From: Apium graveolens
Lineage: Eukaryota > Streptophyta > Magnoliopsida > Apiales > Apiaceae
Direction of reading: 5' to 3'
Length of the DNA: 64,000 nucleotides
Assembly (NCBI RefSeq): GCF_009905375.1
Contig: NC_133656.1
Span: forward strand, 236,552,396-236,616,395
Every line of letters begins with the position of its first letter. The first letter of the stretch is position 1. Position numbers and translations under genes: made by a program. The notes below the pieces were generated by a model. It had not been told where the DNA came from and ran no database searches. It saw nothing but the letters and a program-made list of their open reading frames with translations. Shown in pieces: positions 1 to 10,470 of the stretch.

Positions 1-107
1 TTCAACGGATAGCCAGAATGGTCTTATCCGTTGAGGCTACAAACACCAGATTTCTATTTAAGTGTTTTGTTGAACTTATCATCAAACTAATATACATATT
101 CCTAACA
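1..107 (-). repeat. Start of the 3' LTR of element 1 (cut by window edge)
   Basis: On the minus strand this begins TGTTAGGAATATG directly after a purine tract and runs off the window. It contains a perfect 10-bp hairpin, TCAACGGATA (2-11) with TATCCGTTGA (25-34). The boundary is inferred from the TG start and the adjoining tract; the LTR's other end is not visible. Confidence 0.7.
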
Positions 108-118
108 ATCTCCCCCTA
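108..118 (-). other. Polypurine tract of element 1
   Basis: The plus strand reads ATCTCCCCCTA, so the element strand reads TAGGGGGAGAT immediately before the LTR start. A GGGGGAGAT tract abutting TGTT is the usual second-strand priming site of SIRE-like copia elements. Confidence 0.75.
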
Positions 119-295
119 TTTATGTCTACTAGAACTGTAGGCATAAATTTGGGTTTAACTTGATGATAACAAAACACTTAATAAACATATGAACTGAAAT
201 AAAGTAGAAATTCAAAAGTGCTGCAAAGGTGTATATACTGAGATACAATTGAAGAATTACATTATTTCCAAGGGTGCTCCTTTAGCCTGAGCAGA

Positions 296-3200
296 TTAAT
301 TCCTTTTCCTTTGATTCCTTGTTTTCTTCCCTAGCCTCCTGTCATTCTCCTCTATTTGGAGTTGGAGTTGTCTGTAGAATTCAGCTTCATCTTCTTCATT
401 GATGTCCAACTTAGATTGCATATCCTTGAGAGTTTTATTACTGGCAATCTTGAGCTGATCTTCAAGTCTGAAAAATCTTCTGACTCCTTTATTGTCTCTG
501 AACTCCATCAACCAATGAGGTGATTTATGAACTGTAACTCCATGCTCTGGGATGAGTAATGTTCTAGGCAAGTCATTGGACTCCCACCAAGTTTTCCTTA
601 TGCTGGCAATCTTGTTGAGAATCTCGGTTTTGGCAGTTCTGGTAAAACCAGAATCCCTTTTGATAGCTGAGTAGACTCTAATCAAGGTAGAATAGCCTTC
701 ATCCAGAATTTTGTAAGGAGGCCAAGTCCTTTCCCCACTTCCTTTATATTTGAATACTAGTCTTTCTGGAAGCTGTCTGTTGGCATCTATTCCCCTTACT
801 TCCTCTAGCTCATCCAGATAGAGTTCAATGTCTGTAAATTCCTTTATGTCACAAATGTGAACATAATCATCCTTTGAGGCTTGTGGGTTAGGCTTGAGTT
901 TCTGAGTAAATTTGTTTGAGGTTAGGGGAGGTGTTGATTTGATTTTTCTTTTCTATTTCTTTGATGGTGGAGAAGTGGTTAAGAAGGTGGACAATTTGAT
1001 GGTGTCCCAATCAATTGGTTCCTCCTTAGGAGTGATTGTTTCACCATGGATATTTATGAAGGGGTCAGGCACAATGGGTTCAGGAATAGAAGGTAGTGGT
1101 TTGGATTTTGATTGGGTTTCTTCAGTTTCATCTACAATCTTCCTTTTTGCATTGACCTTCTTTCTGTTCCCTTTCTATCATTCCTTTCTTTCCTCACTTC
1201 TTTCTTCCACATCATCACTAAATATGTCCCCCATACCTACATCTTCACCCTTGTCTTCAATTTCTTTCTTTTCTTCAGCTTGACTTGACTTTAGCTATTT
1301 TTAAAGCTTTGGTTGTGCTCTTTTGTCAGCCTTTAGCTTTTCAGCTTCTTCCTTCAACCTTCTGGTTTCTTCTCTTGGCTATTGAGAATTTGGGATGTCC
1401 TTGTATCACACAGATACTCTTTCCCTCTCTGAAGATAATAGCCATGTTCATTCTTTCAACCACATCCTTGGTCTCCTTGTGCTTTATGATATTACCACCC
1501 AAAACCTTGTCTTCATCAGGCTTTGGAAGAGGAAAATCCACTCCTTTCAACTGAGCAAGGTTTAGAGGGTTCTTTGTAGAGTCCTTGTTGGATCTGTTGT
1601 TGGGCTTAAGAACCATAGGTTTCAGATTCTTTGAAGAAGTCTCTCCAACCTTATTCCTCCTTACTGGCGTGAGCTCCGTAATGATTGGCTCCACCTTTGT
1701 GCTATGCTTCACAAATTGTGATTTTGAGGTTGTAGAGCCAAACACTTGTTGCATCATTTCATCAATTCTCCTCCTTTGCTCTTTGACTTTCATCTCAGCT
1801 GCTGCTATCTGGATTAGATCAATTCCATCAAGCTTTCCTTTGATTTGAAGTGTTGGAGAAGTGGTGATGGCAGAAACTAGCACTTTAGATACTTGAACTT
1901 TTGTTGATGGCTTTCCTTCCCCTTCCCCTTTATTCTCCCCCTTTTTGTTATCATCAAGGATAGGGGTCAAGCCTTGTGCTTTTGTCAGCTGCAATAATAG
2001 ACTTGTCTGAGATTGTTGATTTTGAAGAATGGTGACCACAGAGTTTTCAATGACTTGAACTCTGTCTTCCGACTTGGCCAGCCTCTTGTCAGCATCAGAT
2101 TCTCTCCTCAATCTCAGCAACAAATCTTGTATTGTACCATAAGGCATGACTGAATCCAACTTCTCAGAATTGTAGGATTTCAAGTCAGCAATATCCTTCT
2201 TGAGTTCATCCACACTCAAATTATTTCTGATGTGCTGGAACTTCAGGAGATGCAGAGAGTCTAGGTGAGCTTGAAGAATAGCCTTGGTACCAGCATCTGA
2301 AGTTTCTTGAAGGGCCTTTTGAATAGCCATGACCTGCTTGACCAAAGATACACCAAACTGTCCTGGTGTATATTCCTTTTTCCATGCCCATACAGGTAAA
2401 TTTAGAATAGAACTTGGGCCTTCATCTCCCCCTAAGTTCATGCTTCAATCCAAAGAAACAGATTCATCATCATTAGAATTTACTTTAAATTCTTCAGATG
2501 GCTCACCAGCTTGAGAAGGCATCCTATTAACAGCAGCTTTATCTCTTTAAAGAGATTCTGAAGTGTGCACTATGTTCAAAGTCTGCTCTGCCTCCACATT
2601 GCCCTGAGCAGCCAACAGTTGATAGGCTGAAACAGGATGAGTAAAAGTGTCAGCATCCAAGGAAATGTTATCAATTACAGCTTTATAATGTTGCTGAAAT
2701 TGTCTTTCCTTTTCAGCATCATCCACAATCATTGACTCACTAGCAATGGCTGGATCCACCCTTATAGCTTATGTACCTGTTTTTCTCTCATTTTCTCTAT
2801 ATTCTTGCATCAGGGGCTCCCCCTGGCTCACACACACCCTCACACCCTCACCCTCACCTACTAAGGTGGCACTCCTCTCACTCACTTTTGCCATGCTGGA
2901 GGAAATAGCATGCATATTTTGACTCTCAACCTCTCCTTTTGCCTGGGAGCAACCCAGACTCTCACTCAAATTATCACTCCCTTCCCTCAATCCTAGAAGA
3001 GATTGTATAGTAACCATGTCTTCTACACTTGGAATTGATTCAGATATATGTGTAGAGACTATCAACGGATATGGAGTATCCGTTGAAGTAGAAACTGATG
3101 ATATCAACGAATAACTGCTGTTAAGCTTATCCGTCGAAGAACAACCACTTGTCAACGGATGAGCGATATCCGTTGAAGAAGGAAAAGATGTAGATATTGA

Positions 3201-4829
3201 AAGTGACATAATTGTTGAATCTGTGTGGATAGATTTTAAGTGAGGTGACACAGATTCTTCAACTAGGTATGAAAGAATTGGATGATGATCCAACAAATCA
3301 TCTAAAAGATGATGATCACCAGGATTTGAGTGGGGCTCCTCCCTGAGTTTTAAAGAGGGAGAATCAGGAATTGATGTGAATATTATATCTACATCCAAAG
3401 ATGGTGATAGAGAATTTGGTGATTGATGTATGTCTATTATGAGAGAATGGGGTTGCGACTCCACATTTGCTGGAGCCACATCAAGCTGAATTTGAGAAGG
3501 CAAAGATACAGGTGGATGTATCTGTGCAGTGTGTGCCCCCTGTGTTGAAACTAGGGTTTTAGCCTTCTTTTTTCTTGAAAAGGCTTTGATAGGTGAATGT
3601 GTGGCTTCAGTGTCCCTCCCTCTTTTGTTCTGTGTCCCTGGTTGGGGACTATTTTCAATAGCTGCATCCTTTTGGGAGGATGCAACTAGGGATGTGTTTG
3701 AATCCTTTTGAACCACCACAGTCTTTTGAGAAACTGTGGCTTGGCTGGCTAGGGTACCACTCACCTCTCCCACCTTATCCTGGGGGGTTTCTTGATGTTC
3801 ACCCCTCCCCTCACCACTCACACCCTGTTCACTCCCTTCAGGGTTTATGGTAGTTGTTACAACTGTTGTCATTTAAGAAACAACAGAGATGGTTTTCTTT
3901 GACTTGTGTTTTGGAATTTTAGTTTTGGTGGCTTTGGTAGGAATCTGTTGGGACAAAGACACAGATTCCATTGCCACACTAGAAGGAAAAGAAACAATGG
4001 GGTTGGAAGAAGTAGGAGTTGCAGAAGTATTTACCTCACTTACCTGAGGTGCATTCATTATTGGTAAATATACCAATGGCACCTGGCTATTGAGGTTAAT
4101 TCTCAAAAGGTCTGCAAGGATCCTTTTCTCTTGTGCCCAGCATTTGAGTTTATTGCTCTCATTAGTTATGACCAAACCTTCAGCAACATGGTTAGCCAAT
4201 AACATAAAGAATCTAGCATAGTAGATGTTATGAGGTCTATTAGCTTTGTTACCTAACCTGGAACCTAATTCTAGCATGACATAGTTGCTAAAATTAAAGT
4301 ACCTATCAGAATCTAGCATATAGAGCATATTAACAAGAGATGAAGTTATGTCATCAAAATTGCTAATCTTCCCAGAGAAAACCTTGATAAAGGCATCTCC
4401 AAGAAAACTCCATTTTTTCCTAAGGCCCTTTCTTCTAATGCTCCCTAAACTAGCAGAATCAAAAGAATAGCCTATGGAATCTAACATAGCAGATACATCA
4501 GTATCAGTGTGTGGTGTCATGGAATTATTCTCAGGTAGCTTAAAGCAAGACTGTATATCATCACAGTTAATACAGTAATCCTTACCTTTGAGAGAGAAAA
4601 CAATGGTCATGTCTGTGGAGTTGAACTCTGCTGTTGTCCAAATCTCCTCAATTACCTCACAGTAGAAAGTCGGGGCTTCCAGCATTGTATAGCTTAGTTT
4701 GCAGTTTTTGATGGAGTCCATCATCTTGTGATAATCTGAGTGGGCTTCATTCTTTTTCACAAAGGCTACGAAATTGTTCTTTTCATAAACAAATCCAGAC
4801 TGAGACATAATCTTGACTACTGGTGCCAT
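296..4829 (-). pseudogene. Giant additional ORF of element 1 (degraded)
   Basis: Downstream of pol lies a ~4.5-kb coding stretch, originally perhaps 1,500 codons. From the ATG at 4,827-4,829 one frame runs to 1,341, broken by in-frame stops at 3,873, 2,769, 2,547 and about 2,449. Coding sense resumes after further breaks to 296. The first ~250 residues are a compact domain with no motif I can name; next comes a Ser/Thr/Pro-rich region, then a Glu/Lys-rich region with predicted coiled coil (around 2,440-1,900), and a basic C-terminal domain (about 900-296). No transmembrane segment typical of an envelope protein was evident. The stop at 3,873-3,875 is TAA followed directly by ATG. It sits where SIRE elements carry their env-like ORF, but homology to env cannot be shown. 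It has its own TATA box. Confidence 0.7.
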
Positions 4830-4940
4830 TGTTGTGAGTAGAGGTTGCAGAGAAAGATTGAGAGTTTTGGGAGAGAAAGAGAATGAAAGCTTTTGAAAAA
4901 TTGCAAGGAAGCGTAAAGTGAAAATAAGAATTCAAGGGGG

Positions 4941-4948
4941 CTTTTATA
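4941..4948 (-). promoter_or_regulatory. TATA box upstream of the additional ORF (element 1)
   Basis: The element strand reads TATAAAAG here, about 112 bases before the ATG of the additional ORF. The intervening leader is CT-rich, as in plant 5' UTRs. This looks like an internal promoter separate from the LTR promoter. It is inference from sequence; no transcript data are available. Confidence 0.5.
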
Positions 4949-5142
4949 CTTTCTTGAATTAAAACGTAAATATAATGATTAAATAGTGCTTTTAAGTAAA
5001 TTACAGTCGTTTGAGAATAAAATAAACGGTAGAAATTCTTAAAACTGCCTTTAATACAAATACATACAACTGTATATATATGTATCGACGGTTAAGTAAA
5101 AAAATCAACGGCTGTGACTCACGTAAAATGACTTATGTGACA

Positions 5143-5290
5143 CTTCAACGGATGAGGTAAATGGTCATCCGTTGAAGATTAACACAGTTTTATCCGTTGA
5201 AGGATAAAACTACCAGAAATGTATTTGTCTTTCAACGGATAATGAACATCCATTGATAGAACAATTTTGGCTTTCAACGAATAGGGAATA
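5143..5290 (-). repeat. Dyad-repeat cluster, TCAACGGATA type (element 1)
   Basis: Between the end of pol and the internal TATA box lie exact or near copies of TCAACGGATA in both orientations. The best pair is a perfect 13-bp stem (5,143-5,155 with 5,165-5,177, loop 9). Further copies are at 5,191-5,200 and 5,232-5,241, with decayed ones (CAACGAAT, ATCCATTGA) to 5,290. The same decamer recurs elsewhere in this element only. Confidence 0.85.
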
Positions 5291-5383
5291 TCCATTGAAG
5301 AAATAAACTATATGTAAAGCCAACTTTGTTCTTGCAACAAATTTATTTCAGGCTACAATACAAATTGTAATAGGACCATAAAA

Positions 5384-7654
5384 TTATGAATAATTAAGCA
5401 TACCTAGCTCACTTACTAATCTTGTGAATGTTGATTCATCAAGTGGCTTGGTAAATATGTCTGCAATCTGCTTTTCACTTGGAACAAAATGAAGTTCCAC
5501 TATACCTTTCATCACATGTTCCCTTATGAAGTGGTACTTGATGTCAATGTGTTTGGTTCTTAAGTGCTGCACTGGATTTTCAGTAATGGCAATGGCACTT
5601 ATATTGTCACAGAATATAGGAATTTTGTCAACAGTTAGCCCATAGTCAAATAGTTGATTCCTCATCCACAATATCTGTGCACAGCAACTACCAGCAGCAA
5701 TGTACTCAGCTTCAGCTGTTGATGTAGAAACAGAATTTTGCTTCTTGCTGAACCATGACACAAGCTTATTCCCTAGAAATTGACAGGTGCCAGTTGTGCT
5801 TTTCCTATCTATTTTGTAACCTGCATAATCTGCATCTGAGTAGCCAATTAGATTAAAACTAGACTCTCTAGGGTACCAAATTCCTAGATTTGGAGTCCCT
5901 TTGAGATATCTGAAAATTCTTTTAATAGCCACTAAGTGAGACTCTTTAGGGTCAGCTTGAAATCTAGCACAGAGACATGTAAAAAACATTATATCAGGTC
6001 TACTAGCAGTTAAATATAAAAGTGAGCCAACCATGCCTCTATAACTTGAAATATCCACAGACTTTTCAGCCTTGTTTAATTCAAGCTTGGTGGCAGTGGC
6101 CATGGGAGTTTTTGCAGATGAACAATCCATTAAGTCAAACTTCTTTAAAAGATCATAAATATATTTAGTTTGGCTAATAAAAATTCCACCACTAACTTGT
6201 TTAACTTGTAAACCAAAAAAATAGGTTAGCTCTCCCATCATGCTCATTTCATATTTACTTTGCATTAACTTAGCAAACTTTTTGCAAAGCTTATCATCTG
6301 TTGAACCAAATATAATATCATCTACATAAATTTGAACAAGTATTGTAGAGCCATTAACAATTCTAAAGAAAAGAGTACTATCACTTGATGAAGTGAAATG
6401 ATTATCCGTTGACAGACTGTGATCAACAGATGCTTCATTATGAACATCAATGGATGATGCACTTTGTCTTTCAACGGATATTGCATTGCTTCTATCAACG
6501 GAAGCTGAATTATGACTTTCAACGGATGCAGCATTTTGTGCATTGTCCAAATGCAGATTTTGAATTCTTTTCGAGGTGCCTTCTCCATCATTCTCATCTT
6601 CACTATCATCACAATATATCTCCATGTTGTCAAATTTTAGTCCTTCATGATGTCCCTCATCTGTTAGTCCATCAATCTTTTTATCATCAAACACAACATG
6701 CACAGATTCCATGACAATGTTGGTTCTTAGATTGTAGACCCTATATGATTTTCCAGCAGAATAACCAACAAATATTCCTTCATCAGCTTTTACATCAAAC
6801 TTTCCTTTGTGATCTGGTTGATTCCTTATAATGTAGCATTTGCAACCAAAGACATGAAAAAAGTTTAAGGTTGGTTTTCTTCTCTTGAACAATTTATAGG
6901 GTGTCATGCCTTTTGCTTGATTGATTAGAGAAATATTCTGAGTGTAACATGCACAGTTAACAGCCTCAGCCCAAAAGTATATTGGGAGTTTTGACTCTTC
7001 AAGCATTGTTCTTGCAACTTCAATTAGTGACTTGTTCTTCCTTTCCACCACACCATTCTGTTGTGGAGTCCTTGGAGCTGAGAACTCATGCATGATCCCA
7101 TTTTCTTCACAGAACAATTTCATGGTTGAATTCTTGAACTTAGTTCCATTGTCACTCCTGATATTCCTTACTTTGAAATCTGGATGATTGTTGACTTGCT
7201 TGATATGATTGATAATGATTTCACTAGCTTCATCCTTTGATCCAAGAAAATAAGTCCATGAAAACTTTGAGAAATCATCTACAATCACTAGGCAATGTCT
7301 TTTCCTTGAAATTGACAATACATTGACTGGTCCAAAAAGATCCATGTGTAGCAGTTGTAATGGTTCATCAATTGATGATTCAAGCTTCTTACTAAATGAT
7401 GTTTTCTTTTGCTTTCCTTTTTGACAAGCATCACACAGTCCATCCCTTGTGAATTCCACTAGAGGCATTCCTCTAACTAAGTCCTTTTTGACTAGATCAT
7501 TCATTGTCTTGAAATTCAAATGGGACAGCTTTTTGTGCCATAGCCAACTTTCAAATGGACTTGCTTTGCTGAAAAGACAAGTAATTGATTCTGCATCTGT
7601 AGAGTTGTAGTCATCCAAGTACACATTCCCTTTTCTAACTCCAGTTAGAACCAC
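5384..7654 (-). pseudogene. Copia pol: integrase, truncated RT, RNase H (element 1)
   Basis: A 756-codon open frame. It starts with the GAG-pre-integrase zinc-binding region (HKKLSHLNF ... CDACQKGK), followed by the integrase core with its three acidic residues in HMDLFGP, IRSDNGTKF and QQNGVVERKN. After a linker rich in the TCAACGGATA motif, it jumps to the YVDD box of reverse transcriptase and continues through RT C-terminus and RNase H to a normal copia C-terminus. Compared with element 2, about 200 residues of RT including the first catalytic aspartate ([10 protein letters not shown] region) are missing, yet the frame stays open across the junction near 6,380. Such a protein could not reverse transcribe. 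It is frameshifted from the protease region upstream. Confidence 0.9.
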
Positions 7655-7718
7655 TTTGTTGTCCTTCTTATTTGTGACAACATAGGCTTCAGAATTGAAG
7701 GAAACAGTATTCCCTCTG

Positions 7719-8172
7719 TCATAGTTGACTAATGCTCAATAGATTGTGTTTGAGACCATCAACTAATGCAACTTCATCAATGATGACATTTTCTTTTGAA
7801 ATCAAGCCATATCCCATAGTAAACCCTTTGTTGTCATCTCCAAAGGTTATGTTAGGGCCAGCTCTCTCCTTGAACTCTATGAGCAGGGTGAAATCTCCTG
7901 TCATGTGCCTTGAACAACCACTGTCCAAGTACCATAGATTCCTTCTTTTTTCCTGCACACAACAAAATCAATCAAGTTGATTTTGGTACCCAAGTTTCCT
8001 TGGGTCCAGCCTTGTTAGTCTTTTTCCTAGACTCCATTCCTCCTGCATCTTTTGACCTAGGCAACTTTGGGTCAACCTTGATCTCAGATGTAGTTGGTTG
8101 AAGTGTAGGGTTAGTCACAGAATTATTTAGCACATTTGGTTGAATTTGATAAGGCATAGATTGTGCAAACAT
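7719..8172 (-). pseudogene. Gag C-terminus and aspartic protease remnant (element 1)
   Basis: Two short frames link gag to pol. 7,972-8,172 continues the gag frame after a single TGA at 8,179-8,181. 7,719-7,958, in another frame, carries the retroviral-type aspartic protease signature LWYLDSGCSRHMTGD with the catalytic DSG, and the downstream flap-like region ending LKHNLLSISQL, which normally runs into the GAG-pre-integrase domain. Frame changes on both sides of the protease show decay. In an intact relative this would be part of one gag-pol polyprotein. Confidence 0.85.
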
Positions 8173-8178
8173 ATTATT

Positions 8179-10410
8179 TCACATAGGCATATTGTATGGC
8201 ATTTGAGGCATACTGAATGCAGTAAAATAGGGATTATTAACATATGGCATGTTTACAAAATGTGCATGAGGATTCTGATGAGACATAACAGGCATAGCAT
8301 GCCGAGGTGACATAGACATGTTAGGCATGGAGGGAGTTAAAGGCATGGGAGCATTCTTAACAGATTTGCAGTTATCAGATAGATGATTGACACTTTTACA
8401 ATGCACACAGCTTTTTCTAGGAGCATACTTATCAGGTGTATAATTGTTGTGTTTGTTAATCCCTACATTTCTATTAGATTTTCTTTTAGTTTCCTTTTTA
8501 TCCTCAACCAACTTAAGCCTATCTTTCAACTGATCTAAAGTCATGTGTCCTATATTCACCTTACTGGCATCTTTGGATGTGCTAGCTCCTTCTTTGACAA
8601 AGTTCTTGGAAGTTGAACCAAACTTCTTATTGAGATTTTTCAAATTGTTCTTTTTAGAATTACTTGCCTGTTTTAATTGATGAGCCTTCAACGAATGCTC
8701 TTTTTCTTCCTTCAACGGATAACTTTCATCATCCATTGATTCCACATCCATTGACAATCCATCAATTAATTCTATCTCCTTTTTGTTTTTCTTCCAGGCA
8801 TTCTCAAAGAATGATTCAATTCCCTGAACCTTGACAATCTGAGCACTAATATCCCTAGATGTTTTCCAGACCTTGATTACCTCTTGCTCACGTTCTAACT
8901 GTTCAGAAAGAATTTCTAATTTCTTAACAGCTTCTTCTAGTTCACTCTCAATAGTCAAGCATTTAATTTTAATCTTTTCAAGCTCAATTACCTGACCCTC
9001 TAACACAGCATTCCTATCACTTAAAAACAAATTATTCTCTTTGATTCTTGTGTTTTCTTTAGCTAGTGATTTAAGGGAAACACGCAAGTGATACAATTCA
9101 TAAGACATATCATGTATGGCTTCATTGCATTCAATATTAGAAAGCTGAGAGAGGTCAGTAGTAATTACCTTGTTGCTTGATGAACTAGTTTCATTTTCAT
9201 CAGAATTAGCCATCAGGGCTAGATTGACATATTCCATATCATCATCTTTATAGGCTCCATCTGCTGCCCAATCATCTTGAGTTAGAAAAGCTCTTTCCTT
9301 TTGTTTGAGCAAATCGAAATATTTCTTTTTGTAATCAACTTGCTCAAATTTCTTCTTATCAGAGGTTGGCTTCCTGCACTCATTTGCAAAGTGTCCACTA
9401 ATGCCACAGTTATAACATTTGAACTTAGATTTGTCCACCATATTTTTGTTTGACTTAGTGAATTTTGTATTTTTCTTGAATTTCATCTTTGCAAACCTTC
9501 TGGACAGAAAAGCCAGATGTTCATCAACATCATTAGAGTCATCTTGACTGGAATTGTCTTCATCCTCAGCTACTTGCTCCTTTCCCTTGCTTGATTCTGA
9601 TTTGCTTGTGCCAATTTTGAGACTTTGCAATATCTTTTCCTCATTCCTGGCTTCAATCTTCTCATTGTCAGCTACAAGTGCAATTGATCCTCCTTTTCTC
9701 TTTCCCTTTTCCAACAGCTCATCTTGCTCCATCTCGAGTTCATAGGTCTTCAAAATTCCATATAATCTTTCAAGTGTGAAGTCCTTATAATCTTGAGAAT
9801 TTCTTAGAGAAACAGTCATAGGCTTCCATTCCTTTGGTAGAGACCTCAGAAATTTTAAGTTGGAGTCCTTGACTTGGTACACTCTACCATACAGCTTTAA
9901 TACATTCAACAGTTTCTGAAATCTGTTGAAGGTATCATTCACTGATTCTCCTTCTTCAAAATGAAAATATTCATACTGTTGAATGAGAAGCTGCATTTTG
10001 TTCTCTCTAACCTGCTCAGTACCTTCACAGATGAGTTGCACAGTATCCCAAACTTCCTTTGCAGTTTGGCTATTAATGACATTGTCAAACATATCTTGAT
10101 CTAAGCCATTAAACAGAATGTTCATGGCTTTCTTGTCCTTGTGAATCTCTTCAATATCTTCAACAGTCCATTCTGCTTTTGGCTTGGGAATAAATTGTCC
10201 AATAGCAACTGTTGCAGTAGCAACTGTGGCCACCTTGTGAGGAATGTGAGGACCGTTTTCAATGCAATTGATGTAGCTTTCATCTTGAGAGAGTAGATGT
10301 AAATGCATCTTCACTTTCCAGTGATGATAGTTATCTCTTTCCAGGACTAGAATCTTTATACCAATATCCTTCCTACTTATGATGGTAGCAGAAGGAGTCT
10401 TCTTACTCAT
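8179..10410 (-). CDS. Copia Gag polyprotein (element 1)
   Basis: A 743-codon frame starting at ATG 10,408-10,410, 47 bases after the primer-binding site. Residues ~20-215 form the copia gag (UBN2-type) capsid domain, with the typical FNRFQ and RSLPKEW blocks. A first CCHC knuckle, CYNCGISGHFANEC, is near residue 331. A long Leu/Glu/Lys coiled coil follows (about 430-540). A second knuckle-like C-x2-C-x4-H-x4-C (CVHCKSVNHLSDNC) is near residue 668, and the tail is Met/Pro/Asn-rich. Gags of ordinary copia elements are 250-350 residues; this length with two knuckles and a coiled coil is typical of the SIRE lineage. The frame ends at TGA 8,179 but resumes in frame, so the present stop is probably a mutation. 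Confidence 0.88.
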   Translation of the reverse strand: MSKKTPSATIISRKDIGIKILVLERDNYHHWKVKMHLHLLSQDESYINCIENGPHIPHKVATVATATVAIGQFIPKPKAEWTVEDIEEIHKDKKAMNILFNGLDQDMFDNVINSQTAKEVWDTVQLICEGTEQVRENKMQLLIQQYEYFHFEEGESVNDTFNRFQKLLNVLKLYGRVYQVKDSNLKFLRSLPKEWKPMTVSLRNSQDYKDFTLERLYGILKTYELEMEQDELLEKGKRKGGSIALVADNEKIEARNEEKILQSLKIGTSKSESSKGKEQVAEDEDNSSQDDSNDVDEHLAFLSRRFAKMKFKKNTKFTKSNKNMVDKSKFKCYNCGISGHFANECRKPTSDKKKFEQVDYKKKYFDLLKQKERAFLTQDDWAADGAYKDDDMEYVNLALMANSDENETSSSSNKVITTDLSQLSNIECNEAIHDMSYELYHLRVSLKSLAKENTRIKENNLFLSDRNAVLEGQVIELEKIKIKCLTIESELEEAVKKLEILSEQLEREQEVIKVWKTSRDISAQIVKVQGIESFFENAWKKNKKEIELIDGLSMDVESMDDESYPLKEEKEHSLKAHQLKQASNSKKNNLKNLNKKFGSTSKNFVKEGASTSKDASKVNIGHMTLDQLKDRLKLVEDKKETKRKSNRNVGINKHNNYTPDKYAPRKSCVHCKSVNHLSDNCKSVKNAPMPLTPSMPNMSMSPRHAMPVMSHQNPHAHFVNMPYVNNPYFTAFSMPQMPYNMPM

Positions 10411-10456
10411 GATGTTAGCAGAATTGATCTTTAAACTCTTTGTAAGTTAAGAGCTT

Positions 10457-10468
10457 GCTCTGATACCA
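10457..10468 (-). other. tRNA-iMet primer-binding site of element 1
   Basis: The element strand reads TGGTATCAGAGC, the canonical complement of the plant initiator-methionine tRNA 3' end. It lies two bases after the inferred LTR end at 10,471. Confidence 0.92.
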
Positions 10469-10470
10469 AT

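Noticed and set aside
912..1554. Plus-strand open frames rich in Phe/Ser/Leu
   Set aside because: They are antisense shadows of the Lys/Glu-rich additional ORF of element 1.
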